The translations under genes were made by a program, and so were the position numbers. DNA of 64,000 bases, from NCBI GenBank assembly GCA_037176845.1, contig JAYKXP010000006.1, forward strand, positions 310,001-374,000, written 5' to 3'. This DNA comes from Paramarasmius palmivorus. Taxonomy: Eukaryota; Basidiomycota; Agaricomycetes; Agaricales; Marasmiaceae. How positions within the stretch are numbered: the stretch's first letter is position 1; every line of letters begins with the position of its first letter. The notes under the pieces were generated by a model, which saw nothing but the letters and a program-made list of their open reading frames with translations, was not told where the DNA came from and did no database searches. Shown here piece by piece: positions 37,835 to 49,013 of the stretch.

Positions 37835-37974
37835 TATAAATAGGAGGATCCACGTCTGTTCATGTTGGTCTTCAATCACTCGTCATGAGTAGCAATCGAC
37901 CTAGCTTTCTAACTTTGTCGACTGAGGTAATCTTGCACTTGGAGAAGCCGAGGCCAAGAAATCCAAAGGCGTGA
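37835..37974 (+). pseudogene. TATA box plus truncated F-box-like start (tentative)
   Basis: TATAAATA at 37835-37842 is followed, 43 bp on, by an ATG at 37885. It opens a 29-codon frame reading MSSNRPSFLTLSTEVILHLE before a stop at 37972. The xLSTEVILHL segment resembles the first helix of an F-box (LPxEVLLHIL), but the rest of the domain is absent. It may be the 5' stub of a decayed gene or chance. Confidence 0.25.
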
Positions 37975-38780
37975 TTATGATACGGAAGGCGCTTCCATTG
38001 GCTGGCTATTTTATACACCCGAATGACTTGACTGGTTCCGTACTGTAATCGGAGAGGTTGACGACCAACTCGATTCATGGTCGAACGTTGAACGATAGTT
38101 GGTATGACGGTGTAGTATATAACTGTTCTTCCACGGTCCTCGATTCCAAACGACGCCTCGGTTTTAAGGCTCCGGTCCACTGCTATGCTCCGAATCGTTC
38201 TGGTAGCATCATTACGACCGCGGTAAGCGAGCTTGGGCTTGAGTTATAAAGGTGAAGCATGATCGAGAATAGTACGTTTGGGCTTCATTGGGGCATCGAT
38301 ATGAGAGTGAGGATCTATCTATAGTGGAAGCCTAGCTGTAGGGCATTCGGAATGGCCTGAGAGCGACGTCGGGCAATCTTCATGTCGTGAGAACCGTGGT
38401 CAGAACGCAACCAATACCATTGAAACCAGGAAGAGCGAGACTTACTGTAGTCCTGTACGAGAAAGGGTAGGGCAGCTCCTTTAGACACGCAGCCAAGATG
38501 GTAGTTTGGTCGAGAGTGGTCCAGGGCGACTGCGGCAATTTCCGGTGCATAATGTGGGTCTCGTGAGGCATATATGTGATCATCCCGACATTATTAATAC
38601 CACTACATAACTCCCACCGGTGCATCTTCCACTCTTCTCTGCACAAAAATGAAGCGTCCGAAAGCCTCAAATACGAATTCAACCCAAGTAAAAAGGCTTA
38701 GCTTACGGCGCTCGTGATCTCTCGGTCTCACCCGGAACGTTGTGCTGGATTATCGGGAGAAGACGGACGTTTCAAAAGTC

Positions 38781-38790
38781 ATATAAATAT
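38781..38790 (+). promoter_or_regulatory. Candidate TATA box of AOX
   Basis: ATATAAATAT lies 86 bp upstream of the AOX ATG (38876), a usual distance for a fungal core promoter with a short leader. Confidence 0.45.
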
Positions 38791-38875
38791 GAGATCGTTG
38801 CGGGCGCTACACCAATCCCATTACTTTATTACCTGCTATTACCTTCTACTTCGCTTGCTCTAGAACGACTCCAGA

Positions 38876-40552
38876 ATGCTTTCAACTATCGTCGTTCGAT
38901 CTCATTCTATTTTGACACGAAGTGCGGCGACGTGTCTACTTCGCCAATCGCGTATCGCGGTTGGGTACCCTCTTTCTAGAGGTATCTCATCAAGCTCGAG
39001 CAGCAAGAATAGTCTTACGGATGAAAAGGCACAAGCGAGCTCCGTCGGGCCTCATCTTCGTATGTCTCTCAGTCTTCTCGTGGGTCTTATGATATTAACC
39101 TTTTTTTCTTTCCAGAACAAAGACCCGTCTCTTCAAAAAGTAGTGAAATCCATCAACATGGCGGAGACCCTATCGTTACTGGAGACTGGGTTTTGTTCCA
39201 CCCCGTGTATTCTCCAGATGAACTGAAAGCCGTCGAGGCAAGAACTAGTAGTCTGTCACTTGTTCATCATCTGACAACCATACTTGTTACAGGTCATGCA
39301 TCGCGAAGCAACTTGCTTTTCTGATAAGGTTGCCGCTAGTTTAGTGAGGCTTTGCAGGTTCGGCGTCTCTGATTCTTGTACCGTGCACCATCTTTGACAT
39401 GTTTTTTCTTCAGATGGGGCTACGATTTCGTCACTGGTTACAAGCACAAAACACTTCCTCCTGCGAACAATATGACCTTGGCTGAACTTCGCAAAGAAGG
39501 ATATCTACTCGATGATAAAGCTTGGCTTAGCGTCAGTCGATAAAATGGATTTTGACCGCTCCGAGGCTCACGCAACCCACAGCGGATTCTCTTCCTCGAG
39601 TCAATAGCGGGGGTTCCGGGAATGGTGGCGGCAACAATGCGTCATCTAACGAGTCTCAGACTGATGGTACGCCTCGCTACTTCATTGTTATTCATGATAT
39701 TAATCAATTTACACCCAAGCGCCGCGATAATGGGTGGATACACACATGCCTTGAAGAAGCTGAGAATGAGAGGATGCATCTCATGTGAGTAATGGTAACG
39801 TCTGTCTTGGTCGCAATGGCTCATGCTACAGTGCGCAGGACCTTCATGACTCTACGAAAACCATCAATATTCTTCCGAGCCATGATTTTAGGTGCACAAG
39901 GAGTGTTCTATAACCTCTTTTGTGAGTAAGCGGTTTCCTAGTTTGCGAGTGAATATTCATCGTTCATTTCCTAGTCTTATCGTACCTCATTTCTCCCCGC
40001 ATCTCCCATCGATTCGTTGGATACCTTGAGGAAGAGGCCGTGGTGACCTAGTAAGCTCCATCCTTCGACTGGCGATAGCGGGACGCTGACCCTTAAAAAG
40101 TACTAGGTGTATCAAGGACATTGAGGCCGGATATGTTCCTGAATGGTAAACAGATTTCCTGCTATGAGCGATCAAGTGCTAACCGATCTACTAGGTCTGA
40201 TATGCCCGCACCAAGCATCGCTATAGATTACTGGCGTCTCCCACCTGACGCCAAGTTGTTAGACGTCCTCTATGCTGTCCGTTCAGACGAAACGACCCAT
40301 CGGTTTGTCAACCACAGCTTGGCGAACTTGAACGCAGACAATGATGTCAATCCGTTTGCTTTGATGGAACCAGACATGCACACGAAGGGAAAGAAGATTG
40401 CGTATGTCCTTCTATCCCGTTTGTTGATAACAGAATGCTAATCCATAAATAGATTTGAGCGCTCAGAGGCAGAGCAGTACCTCAAGGAGACTCACAGAAT
40501 TCTCCGGGAGCAACACGAGGCTCATGCGGAACCAAAAGACAAGCATTCATAA
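38876..40552 (+). CDS. AOX1: Mitochondrial alternative oxidase
   Basis: Cyanide-resistant ubiquinol oxidase of the inner mitochondrial membrane, a di-iron carboxylate enzyme that bypasses complexes III and IV. A Ser/Arg-rich presequence ([20 protein letters not shown]) is followed over several short exons by [32 protein letters not shown] and [20 protein letters not shown], which has the first iron-ligand Glu. Then come [20 protein letters not shown] (E-x2-H), [20 protein letters not shown] and [20 protein letters not shown] (E-x2-H). All four motifs with the di-iron ligands are present. The exon break after AVE (39238) has a GC donor in a 55-nt GC-AG intron. In fungi AOX is usually induced by respiratory block or oxidative stress. 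The start at 38876 opens the presequence directly. Confidence 0.95.
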
Positions 40553-40918
40553 ATCATTTACTCTACGTCTTCGTCTGCTCGTTCTTCTAGAAAGCTGTAT
40601 TTGTATCCGACATAGACACCACCAGCTCAGTTATTTATTGATATGCACACTTATAAAGTACAGTACCCTTTTTTAATCTGTAGTTACACAATCAAATGCC
40701 AGTTCATCGCAACAAGTTGTTTGACGCGTCTACTGTCGTAGAATTTGAAACAAACTTCAAACAAACGCGTGGCGCTGAATCTCTTCACGTGATTATTGTG
40801 ACCTGATTGTCGGCTACTGCCGTAAAATTGCTCCTTCACACTGTCACTTTGATCTTCTTGATTTCCGTTCCACCATCAAGTCGTGGTCCTCAAGAGACTC
40901 TACGTCTTTTCTCCAAGA
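40553..40918. other. Intergenic AOX 3' flank / bZIP promoter
   Basis: 366 bp with no gene. ACGCGT at 40764 and CACGTGAT at 40785 are possible factor sites upstream of the bZIP gene. The second contains a CACGTG E-box. Confidence 0.4.
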
Positions 40919-41851
40919 ATGCCTTCCCATTTGAACGGCTTGAACATCGTTCATCCAGCTCAGCCAGAGGCGGACAGCAGAGACCTGCTTGCAGGCTCTC
41001 ACTTCCCAGATCTTTCAGCACAGCTCGCTCTCTGGACCAATCTCCCATTCGAATTCGAGGATGGGCCCTCAGGCATAACCAACGATGATAGGATGAAGAA
41101 GAATGGTCAAAATGGGGAGGACGAAGAAGAGGAAAAAAGCGGGATGGCACCGTATGACTCGCACGTCAATGTCATAACCGGCACCAACGCTAGGCTCAAC
41201 GAGCAGGCACAACAATTCCAAGCTGCTCCCATTCCACAGCAGCAGCCATCCTTCGACATTAACACTCTTTTGTCAGGATTTGGTATCGATGGCTTCAATC
41301 AACCATTACAGGCACCTCAGCAAGGAGCGGGAATGTCATTTGCACAATTATTGGCGCTCCATTCCTTGACTCAGGGTAGCCGTATGCCGGCGCAAGCAGC
41401 CCAGCCTGCCCCATCGCAACTGCCCGCACAATCTCCTCCTTCTGCCAGTCCATCTAGCCAAATAACCAGTACGGACGTCTCGCCTCCCGCCGCGAAGCGC
41501 ACTCGTACAAGAAAGACTTCCGAATCTGTTGTGGAGTCTCCAACCGATCCCATTGATACGGGTGTAACTGCTCTCGCTGCTGCCGAGGATAAACGCAGGA
41601 GAAACACTGCTGCGAGTGCGAGGTTTAGGCTGAAGAAGAAGGAGAGGGAAATAGCCCTAGAAAACAAGGCAAAGGAGCTGGAGACTAGGGTGAATGAGCT
41701 GGAGAGGGAATGCGAAGCGTTGAGAAGGGAGAATGGTTGGTTAAAGGGTCTAGTTGTTGGTGTTACGGGCGTCGCTACAACCGCGCAAGCTCCTCAGCCT
41801 GTGGCGATGGCGCCAACTGGTACAAAGAGGCCCAGGGAGGATACTTCATAA
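40919..41851 (+). CDS. bZIP transcription factor, Cys-3/sulfur-regulator-like
   Basis: One exon of 310 residues. The C-terminal bZIP has the basic region DKRRRNTAASARFRLKKKER (N-x2-A-S-A-x-R-F-R) and a leucine zipper with five heptad leucines (LENKAKE, LETRVNE, LERECEA, LRRENGW, LKG). The NTAASARFRxKKK signature is that of the Neurospora CYS-3 / yeast Met4-Met28-like group that activates sulfur assimilation, so a sulfur role is a family-based inference. The first 200 residues are Gln/Pro/Ala-rich and contain an acidic stretch (NGEDEEEEKSG) that could be an activation domain. The start at 40919 is the first ATG of the frame; the frame is open slightly further upstream but has no earlier ATG. 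Confidence 0.88.
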   Translation: MPSHLNGLNIVHPAQPEADSRDLLAGSHFPDLSAQLALWTNLPFEFEDGPSGITNDDRMKKNGQNGEDEEEEKSGMAPYDSHVNVITGTNARLNEQAQQFQAAPIPQQQPSFDINTLLSGFGIDGFNQPLQAPQQGAGMSFAQLLALHSLTQGSRMPAQAAQPAPSQLPAQSPPSASPSSQITSTDVSPPAAKRTRTRKTSESVVESPTDPIDTGVTALAAAEDKRRRNTAASARFRLKKKEREIALENKAKELETRVNELERECEALRRENGWLKGLVVGVTGVATTAQAPQPVAMAPTGTKRPREDTS

Positions 41852-42090
41852 CCCATTTCGATGATTTTTATCGATGTATGGGAAGCTATATTATGCGTAT
41901 GTAAATATGCCTTTTTCATTCATTTATGAACAATAACCCCTGGGTTGTCTGCCTTGTTGTATAACCAGGATATGTAGTGCCATGTACAACCTTTTTTTTT
42001 TCTGTTGTTCAACGATGCCTCAAATTCAAATTGCAGGATACGACCGACGCACCGCCCTGGCCCATATGGTACTGCTATCAACATCAAGTG

Positions 42091-42581
42091 TCAACGCCTC
42101 GCTTCGTCTATGGCGCTATTCAACTCCTGGATGGTGCTATTACCTGGGTTAATAGGTCGGAAAGGCGAGAACTCAAGCGCTCCAGTGTCGAAAGGGCGCG
42201 CCAGTCCGAGGCCAGCCCTATCTCGGTCTCGCCTGAAAGGTGTAGATATCCAGGACTTATGGCTCAAGTGTATGGGGGACGGTGTAAATTGAATGTCGCG
42301 AGTAGAAGTACAGGAAGAGCAGGTTACACCATCTATTGTACAGCTTGCGTCGTTCGCCTCCGATTGAGAACCCTTTCCAAGATAGCACGAATTGTAGCAC
42401 GTCGGACGGCGTAGCCGCGGATATCAACGAAAGGAACACGAGCATCAATCTTTGAAGCTTCCAAGGTGTCAGCCAAGGAAATGGATAGGGAACCCAATAA
42501 GGATTCTTTCGGATTTCTGCTCTCTGCGGATTTGGAGAGTTGGTGTACCACATAAGGGCCTTTGATGTCTCCATGATACAT
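42091..42581 (-). CDS. Unidentified small protein (two-exon model)
   Basis: I do not recognise this gene. Exon 1 (42581 to about 42340) reads MYHGDIKGPYVVHQLSKSAE and then SLLGSLSISLADTLEASKID, ARVPFVDIRGYAVRRATIRA and ILERVLNRRR. A GT donor after TTQA leads to a second open stretch with FRRDRDRAGLGLARPFDTGA and INPGNSTIQELNSAIDEARR before a TGA at 42091. The composition and the helix-like IRAILERVLNRRR look coding. The splice partner of exon 1 and the true start are uncertain, and an upstream exon is possible because a CAG acceptor-like site precedes it. The gene follows PIG-X on the same strand, about 120 bp downstream. Confidence 0.4.
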
Positions 42582-42697
42582 TTGGCAGTACCTGCAGCAC
42601 AGCGTGAATGGACTAGTACAAACATGTATAGTTAGGGACGTTGACTATTTCAGAGTAAGATATCACTTGCCTTGTGACAAAAGCCACCGGCACAACG

Positions 42698-43454
42698 CTA
42701 GTCAGATTTTGGATTTCGCGACTTCGTATTTTGGCATAAGCGGGATCTTGTTCTCCAGCTTACCCAAACGAGATATAGAAAGCACAAGAGCACTGTGCAG
42801 GCGGTACCTAACTCGACTTGTGTGGTATGATTGAGGTTGCCCACTGGGACGCGTAATTTTGTCGTGAATGATGACAAAGGAGAGCCTTCCAGAGAGGAGT
42901 GAAGAATGGGAATGAAGGAGGCCTCCGGTTGGAAGAGAGACGCCAATTCAGATGGTAGGTGGTTCATGGTAGTATCTGCATCGGCGAACGCGTCAACAAA
43001 GAACCAACGATGGACTGGATGGCTTACCATGTTCTCTTCCATCTTTACAGACCATGAAGCCCTGCGGCCACATCACGTCTACTTCGGCGTACCCAGACTG
43101 TTCTGAGGGAGAAAGGTCACCATAACGAAGGTGCATCGGAGTCGATATTTCCAATTCTGTTTCGACAGGAGCTGCCAGTGACATGCTGACATTGAGCAGA
43201 AGGTGACTCTGTCCTCTATCCACTGCTATTACCGGTAATTCCAGGCTACGATGTCCAACCAAATGGAAGGAATATTTGTCCGCGTAATTTGTTTCCAGCT
43301 CATATGGGTCGACAAAGACGAGAGGAGGTAGAACGAAATGAAGATAAATAGAGCATTTTGAATGTTGAGGAGGTGAATTGCCCGATATCACTGTGGTAAA
43401 AGTAGGATGGAAGCCTGGATTTGGGTTTAGCTTGGTGGAGAGTTGTAGCGACAT
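42698..43454 (-). CDS. PBN1: GPI mannosyltransferase I stabilising subunit PIG-X/PBN1
   Basis: An ER type-I membrane protein that stabilises PIG-M/Gpi14, the enzyme adding the first mannose to GPI anchors. The lumenal domain shows the family layout: a start with LNPNPGFHPTFTT, then CSIYLHFVLPPLVFVDPYEL, DKYSFHLVGHRSLELPVIAV and LLLNVSMSLAAPVETELEIS. The hallmark P(L/M)HLRY (TPMHLRYGDLSPSEQSGYAE) and WPQGFMVCKD follow. After an intron come KLRVPVGNLNHTTQVELGT and one membrane helix (ACTVLLCFLYLVWVSW) with a short basic tail. The start at 43454 has no signal peptide ahead of it, as is usual for fungal Pbn1-like proteins. The Maf gene starts 87 bp away on the other strand. Confidence 0.8.
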
Positions 43455-43541
43455 GCGAGTTGCTGGCAAACTTTCGGCGCCCGGCGCTTAATTGTGCATT
43501 CACCAGACTGCCACCATCATATGCTATAGCAGTAAATCGGT
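43455..43541. promoter_or_regulatory. Divergent promoter PIG-X / Maf
   Basis: 87 bp between start codons on opposite strands. The two core promoters must overlap here. Confidence 0.45.
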
Positions 43542-44437
43542 ATGCCAAACCACGTTCTATCGCACGCTCTACACGGTCTTCCTGTCATCAAAAAGCTCAA
43601 AGGCAAACGAATCGTTCTCGCTTCGAACAGTCCTCGTCGAAAGGACATTCTAGAGACACTCGGTTTGGCACCAGACATTGTTCCATCCAGATTCGAGGAA
43701 GACCTTGGCGTTGAATCCTTCCCTGATCCACACGAGTATCCAGTGGCAACAGCTACGCACAAGGCTGTAGAGGTTTATGAGAGACTGGTGGTGCGTAATC
43801 ATCGGTACCTTTGGTGCATTCATCTAAGGTCATTCAGACAGCCAACCCAGATGATGCGCCAGATCTAGTGATTGCTGCAGACACCGTGGTGTTGACTCAT
43901 GCACAACCTTCGACATCTCAAGTCGGTTACAGCGTACTTCCAGAGATCACTCAGGAGTTGTTAGAGAAGCCGAGGGATAAGGAGGATAACTTGCGGATGC
44001 TAATGGATCTGAATGGAAGTGTGTGCGAGGTTGTAACGGGGCTTACACTCGGTGCGTACACTATCCATTCTTGAGCACTGCCAAATAGTAATCGTCCCAT
44101 TAACAGTATATCCGGTTCTCCAAGCTCCTGGTTATGGCATGCGCTCCATTGACGAACGCTCCTTGGTGTATTTTGCGGATAATCCACAGCACATGCTCAA
44201 GGCTTACGCAGACTCTGGGGAGGGTGTCGATCGTGCCGGTGGATTTGCGATCCAAGTATGTCCGATCTCATCACTATTCTATGCCTATGCTTATTTCTGT
44301 TCTTTCAGGGACTGGGCGCTCTGTTGATTCGTAAAATTGAAGGAGACTATAACAATGTCGTTGGCTTTCCTGCAACTTCCTTCTTTCAGTTACTTGATTT
44401 GATTTTAGAAGAGGATGAAGATTTCTTAAGCATTTGA
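43542..44437 (+). CDS. Maf/ASMT-like nucleoside triphosphate pyrophosphatase
   Basis: Maf proteins hydrolyse non-canonical or modified nucleotides (house-cleaning dTTP/UTP-type pyrophosphatases). All family blocks are present over four exons: GKRIVLASNSPRRKDILETL (S-x-R-R), FEEDLGVESFPDPHEYPVAT, LVIAADTVVLTHAQP (the ADT metal motif), EKPRDKEDNLRMLMDLNGSV, TGLTL, AYADSGEGVDRAGGFAIQG (the GxAGGFxIQG motif) and GALLIRKIEGDYNNVVGFPA followed by TSFFQLLDLI. The length, about 235 residues, is normal. Introns are about 50 nt. The start at 43542 is the first Met; a slightly extended N-terminus is common in fungi. Confidence 0.9.
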
Positions 44438-44707
44438 TGTGGATACTACACTCCTATAGCGTTTCCATGTTCTCGTACTGGAATTGTTCAACAAAGAGCC
44501 GGTACTCCCTTTGATCGCAGCATACCTTGGTAACCAAAAAGAACTCCATTGAATAGGGACTTTTATGCTAGCGCCGAGCGGCGCAGTGTATATACTAAGG
44601 CATAAAGGAAGGGCGGGAGTGATGTCACAGTTGCCAAATGCAGCTCTACTATTAACCTTCACATCCTCCTCAACGTCTGGTACTCGTCTCGCCACTGAAG
44701 ACGTCCA

Positions 44708-47700
44708 ATGCCTCAGGCTACGTCCTCTATTCAGCCTATCAAGTCTTCAACATCATTAGTAGCATCTAGTTCAGATCTCAAGCTCGAGGCTCAGCACCAC
44801 GACCATCATGCTAGCCGAAGATTCTTCATAGGCCCCATGCCTGAAAGGGCTGTCCCAGACCCCGACGCGCTCCTCAGCTCAAAGAAGAAGAAACGGAAGC
44901 ATCGCATACTTCACCATAGTAGCGATGATGAAGACGGGGAGGAACATGTGGAACACATCATTCGAGAAAGTGCATTCAGCTACTTTCTCAGTCACGGTGG
45001 CCGGGAGGAGGACTGGGGAGAGAACGAGGAGGAGAGTACTCGCGAGGAAATGGCTCGTTTATGGCGAGAAAGCCCATGGGGAGTCTACCTTCGCAACCGC
45101 AAGAAAGAGCCGAAACGAGCTACGAACCGTTGGGTGGGAAGTAGCTTCGAAATCGGAGAGATTGCTGGCTTCAATATCATACAAGAGGCAGACGCCATAA
45201 CCTCTATGATTTCCAGTCGTACATCAGCTCATTCCGGTTCAAACATCAATCTCGCTACTTCTACACAGTATCTTCCTTTGGATGGTGCCGTGGAGCAAAT
45301 CACGTCGCCTTCAACAAGACCTACAATGCCAGCGACAAAATCTTCTGGGCAGGACACGTTTGTAACAGCACGCTCAAAGTTTTCGTCGTCGAGCTCAGTT
45401 CCCCGTTCCAAAGCCAGACCAACTACACCCCCAAGAGTCACTACACCCACGCCTGACGGTTCGCCTATTTCTGGCGTGGGCACTTTACCGACCACGGACC
45501 AACCGGGCTCATCCACGGCTGCGCTCCTGCCCTCTTCGTTCCCAAGAGTGGACTCCTCGATGAGTCACGCGCGTTCAGAGGCCCCTCGCCGACCTATCAT
45601 AAAGCTGCCATCCTTCAGTGCCAAGAGTGACAGCGCACCTGTCACAAAGAAGCCGAACAAAGGAAAAGGGAAGAAAAGCGTTCATTATGATGATCTCTCT
45701 CCGGTTACGATATCGCCTACTAGTGAAGCTGTGCCCCCGCGAGAGGTATTGGAGCGTGAAGGTGAAGAAGTTCGGGAGACTAGCGCTGGAGCAATGAATA
45801 CGCCGACAACGCCGAATGGAGATGCTGAAGTCAGATGGGGAACAGTCGAATTGCGAGGTTCGATTTTTTTTCGATGTATCATTCAACGTGCAAGGAACTA
45901 ATCAGCCAGTGCAGACAGGATGCTCGTACGGATTGCATCGTCGGACTTGACTGCCGTCCCGTCCTGCTTTGATGAACAGATCCATCGGCATACAAGGGAC
46001 CTTAAGTTTGAGGGCTGGGGCGAATTCATGGTCGTCTGGCGTGGAGACCGCGTCGAACTCTACGAGAACTACGTGAGTACTCTGAAGCCTATCAACATTC
46101 CATTCTAATGCGCTTTGTAGACGATCCCCGGCGAAGAGTGGATACGAGGGCACAAGAACCTATCCTATGTCATTCCTTTGAAGTCTGGCCGAACCAAACT
46201 ATCTATTTATTCATTCGTCGATCTTACATTCAGTATAACGTGCCCGCCAGTTTCAAGACGATATAACCCAGCAAAGAGGAAGTGGAAACTCAGCAATGCA
46301 AAGCAAGGGACGATGGTCTACATCTTCAAGCTCAAGAGTCGATCAAGAGCTTTTGATTGGGCATGGCAATTATGGTAAGAGCCCCTGCCGAGACAACATT
46401 GTGCTACTACTAACGCTTTTCATAGGTGTCGAATACAGCCCTCGAAGCTCCCGCCTTATGTCACCGTTAGGAACCCTCGACTAGACAGCAAGGTTAACAT
46501 CGAGCTTCCGACCGATCCTGAATGGCGATACGCGATATTCTCCAAGGACAACGTTGCCAATCTGTGCATTGAAAGTCTCAGTCACCTACGAGACTTTCAG
46601 TACTTGATTGAGCGACACAAAGCCGAAGGCAGAGTATTCCAGCTAGCTTGGCGCAGAGACACACATCTGGACTGGGTTTGGCTAGATGAAGACGTCGATG
46701 GTAAACGACGAGATTGGGCGGTCTTGTGTGGTTTATTACTGAAAGAGGTAAGTCGATGGTAGTTTTGTGGCGTGACTCGATGTTGACGTGTTCCGTCAGT
46801 CAAGCGTTCCCGCGCACCTGGAATTGCGATTATGCCAACATTTCCCAAGCTTCATTCGACTGAAAGACAGTACTCGCCTCTCGGAGCCACTGCCCATTGA
46901 AGGATACGTTGACCGAATTAAACCGAACTCTCAAGCGAAGCAACCTTTATACCTTGCGGTGCACGACGGCAACCTCTTTGTGTTGCACCCTTCTCATGCA
47001 AACCCACCCATACCGTTGGGCGCTCTTCCTCAGCAACGGAGCCTCATGGGACTGTACATCCAGAATCTGAAGAAATCCGAGGCGCAGAGGGGTGTCAAGC
47101 AAGTCATGTTTGCAGACGGAGTTGCCGATCTTCGCAGCATCCTCCTTGTCCGCCGCGCCATTCATCCTGTGATGCATCATAGACACGATGTCAAGGAACA
47201 ACCAGAAGAGGAGAACTGGGTCAATACGTGGGCAGAGGGTGATACCACACCAGAAGACTATGCAGATGCAGGAGGAGAGGAAGCCTTGAATCAGAGTACA
47301 GATAAGCAAGGTTTGAGGATGAGGCGTTCTTTTGAGCTCCTTTTCAAAGATGGTCATGTTGTGAGGTTTGAGGTACGTCATTTCGTCTCGTCTGTGCCCA
47401 CGAGTTGAAAGTAACTCTTCCACCAGGCCTATTCTTGCGAGTTTGCCATTGACTGGGTTCATCGACTTCGAGAGTTGATCCACTATTGGAAACTAAAGCA
47501 TCGTTATGACGCCAAAGATGAAATGGACCTGGCGCAAGCGCTACGACCGCGTGTTACACCTAAACGATACGCACAACAAGGCAGGATCATATATCCAGAA
47601 CCTCCTCCAGATCTTTCTGCCCCTCTTCCAGCCCTCGGCTCACTGTACAATTGGTGTGTTATCGATGGATGTAGGCCCATTCTTAGAGGTGGTAAACTGT

Positions 47701-48262
47701 TCTCGCGGCGCGGGTTCCATGGCCAATACCAGTAAGTATAAAATTCCCCAAGTTACACCTTATCCAAACTTATCCTCTACATAGGTTGGTTCAGATGTTT
47801 CTCGTGCCAGAGTTCCTTGTTCAGTTTCACATCAAACCAAATTCACAGCTTCACCTCGTGGAACCTAAGAAGATCTATCTCACGGACGCCTATGTGTGTT
47901 CAGGATACTTCGCCGCTCAAAGATTGCCAAGGGGGCAATATGATGCGAATGCAGAGTGCGTTGCCCGTCGGTATGAAGATGGCTTGGAGGCCGATGACCC
48001 TGAAGAGGACAAGCTCTTTGTCATTTGGTACAAATCACGTCCGAAGAACAAGGAAACAGATCTCTCATCGGAGGGTGTGGCGGGTGCTCCAGCCATGCCA
48101 GCATTAGATGCGAAAAGAAAGGTGGCAGTTTTTCGGACTAGGAGCAAGCTGGAGAGAGATGCTTGGTGTTGGGCTCTGAATTGCGCAATCGAAAAGATTG
48201 TTCGTGAGCGCAAGGAAAGGGAGACGAAGATGAGGGAAACGGGCGGACTGATGCAGCTTTGA
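44708..48262 (+). CDS. SPO71-like PH-domain protein
   Basis: A large multi-exon protein. The N-terminal 390 residues are Ser/Pro-rich with an acidic and basic patch (KKKKRKHRILHHSSDDEDGE) and a conserved module, ESPWGVYLRNRKK followed by RATNRWVGSSFEIGEIAGF. Then come DRMLVRIASSDLTAVPSCFD, WGEFMVVWRGDRVELYENY, IPLKSGRTKLSIYSFVDLTF and FKLKSRSRAFDWAWQLW, a PH-like fold. A second module follows: VPAHLELRLCQHFPSFIRLK, PIEGYVDRIKPNSQAKQPLY, LAVHDGNLFVLHPSHANPPI, RSFELLFKDGHVVRFE and IVRERKERETKMRE. The tandem PH domains with this linker match the yeast Spo71/Vps13-adaptor group, which acts in prospore-membrane formation. A sporulation role in basidiospore formation is inferred. The start at 44708 begins MPQATSSIQPIKSST. 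Confidence 0.75.
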
Positions 48263-49013
48263 CGACGACGAATTCACGACCTTGGCTATCTACTAAGTAT
48301 CGCTGTCCGACACTCTTTTTGGCACATATCAGGGCTCCTTATCTCTTTGCGGACTACATATGGAATTGATACCCGGTATATAGTAGGCACAGTTAATATC
48401 ATTGTTTATGGTAGGTTACGAGAAAATGTATTGAACATCTATGTGGATCCTGACGACCCTGTTGAAGAACTTCAGTAAGAATGATCAGTAAGCGCTTATT
48501 GCGCGTCAGAACTTGAACATCAACTGAGGCCTTGTTGGGCTTTGATACGCCTTGACATGCGACCATGATCTTGCTGTAAACAGCTACTTCCTGCCGTGTG
48601 ATATGCTATAGGATTCGAGCTCTGGGGTTCGAGGAGCAGTGCTAGAAATACAGTGGTGGATTCGAAACTCCGATTCGTCCCTGCAGGTTCAAACTACCGA
48701 GCTAACCACGTGGAGTAAAACGTTTGGGCAAAAAATTTTCAGCCCCCAATGTCAGCTCAATATTTCCAATTCACATTTTGAAACAAGCTCCTTGTTCTCG
48801 CCATCGACTTCGGCGACGACGAAGGGATCGAAAAGCAGGCAAAATAGTGGACAAGCTCGATTCGATTCCCAATTACACGCCCTTCACTACCAATAACTCG
48901 CGATAACTTCTCATCTCCCGCATTCCTTACCTCCAGCGACACCCACGACAATACCGAGTTCGAACTGGTGAAGCCGAAAACCGTCGAAACGCGTACCGTG
49001 ACGCGTTGGTAGG
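48263..49013. other. Intergenic between SPO71-like and the cysteine-motif gene
   Basis: 0.75 kb. No gene is seen. A tRNA-like fragment on the minus strand (about 48651-48715) was examined and rejected. The 5' leader of the next gene probably begins after about 48850. Confidence 0.5.

Larger units (their letters stand above)
34971..38875. other. 3.9-kb interval with no supportable gene
   Basis: This long stretch lies between the divergent CENP-B-type gene and AOX. Open frames on both strands are short (below about 150 codons), lack recognisable domains and do not join through convincing splice sites. One point of structure is a TATA-like box at 37835 with an ATG 50 bp downstream opening a 29-residue F-box-like frame. 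A minus-strand frame at 38380-38682 is coding-like in composition but unassignable. The right end must hold the AOX promoter. Decayed genes or transposon relics are likely but cannot be named. Confidence 0.5.

Noticed and set aside
48651..48715. tRNA-like sequence on the minus strand (TTAGCTCGGTAG ... TTTCGAATCC).
   Set aside because: The D stem, anticodon stem and acceptor do not pair, and the T stem has two mismatches; at most a decayed tRNA-derived fragment.
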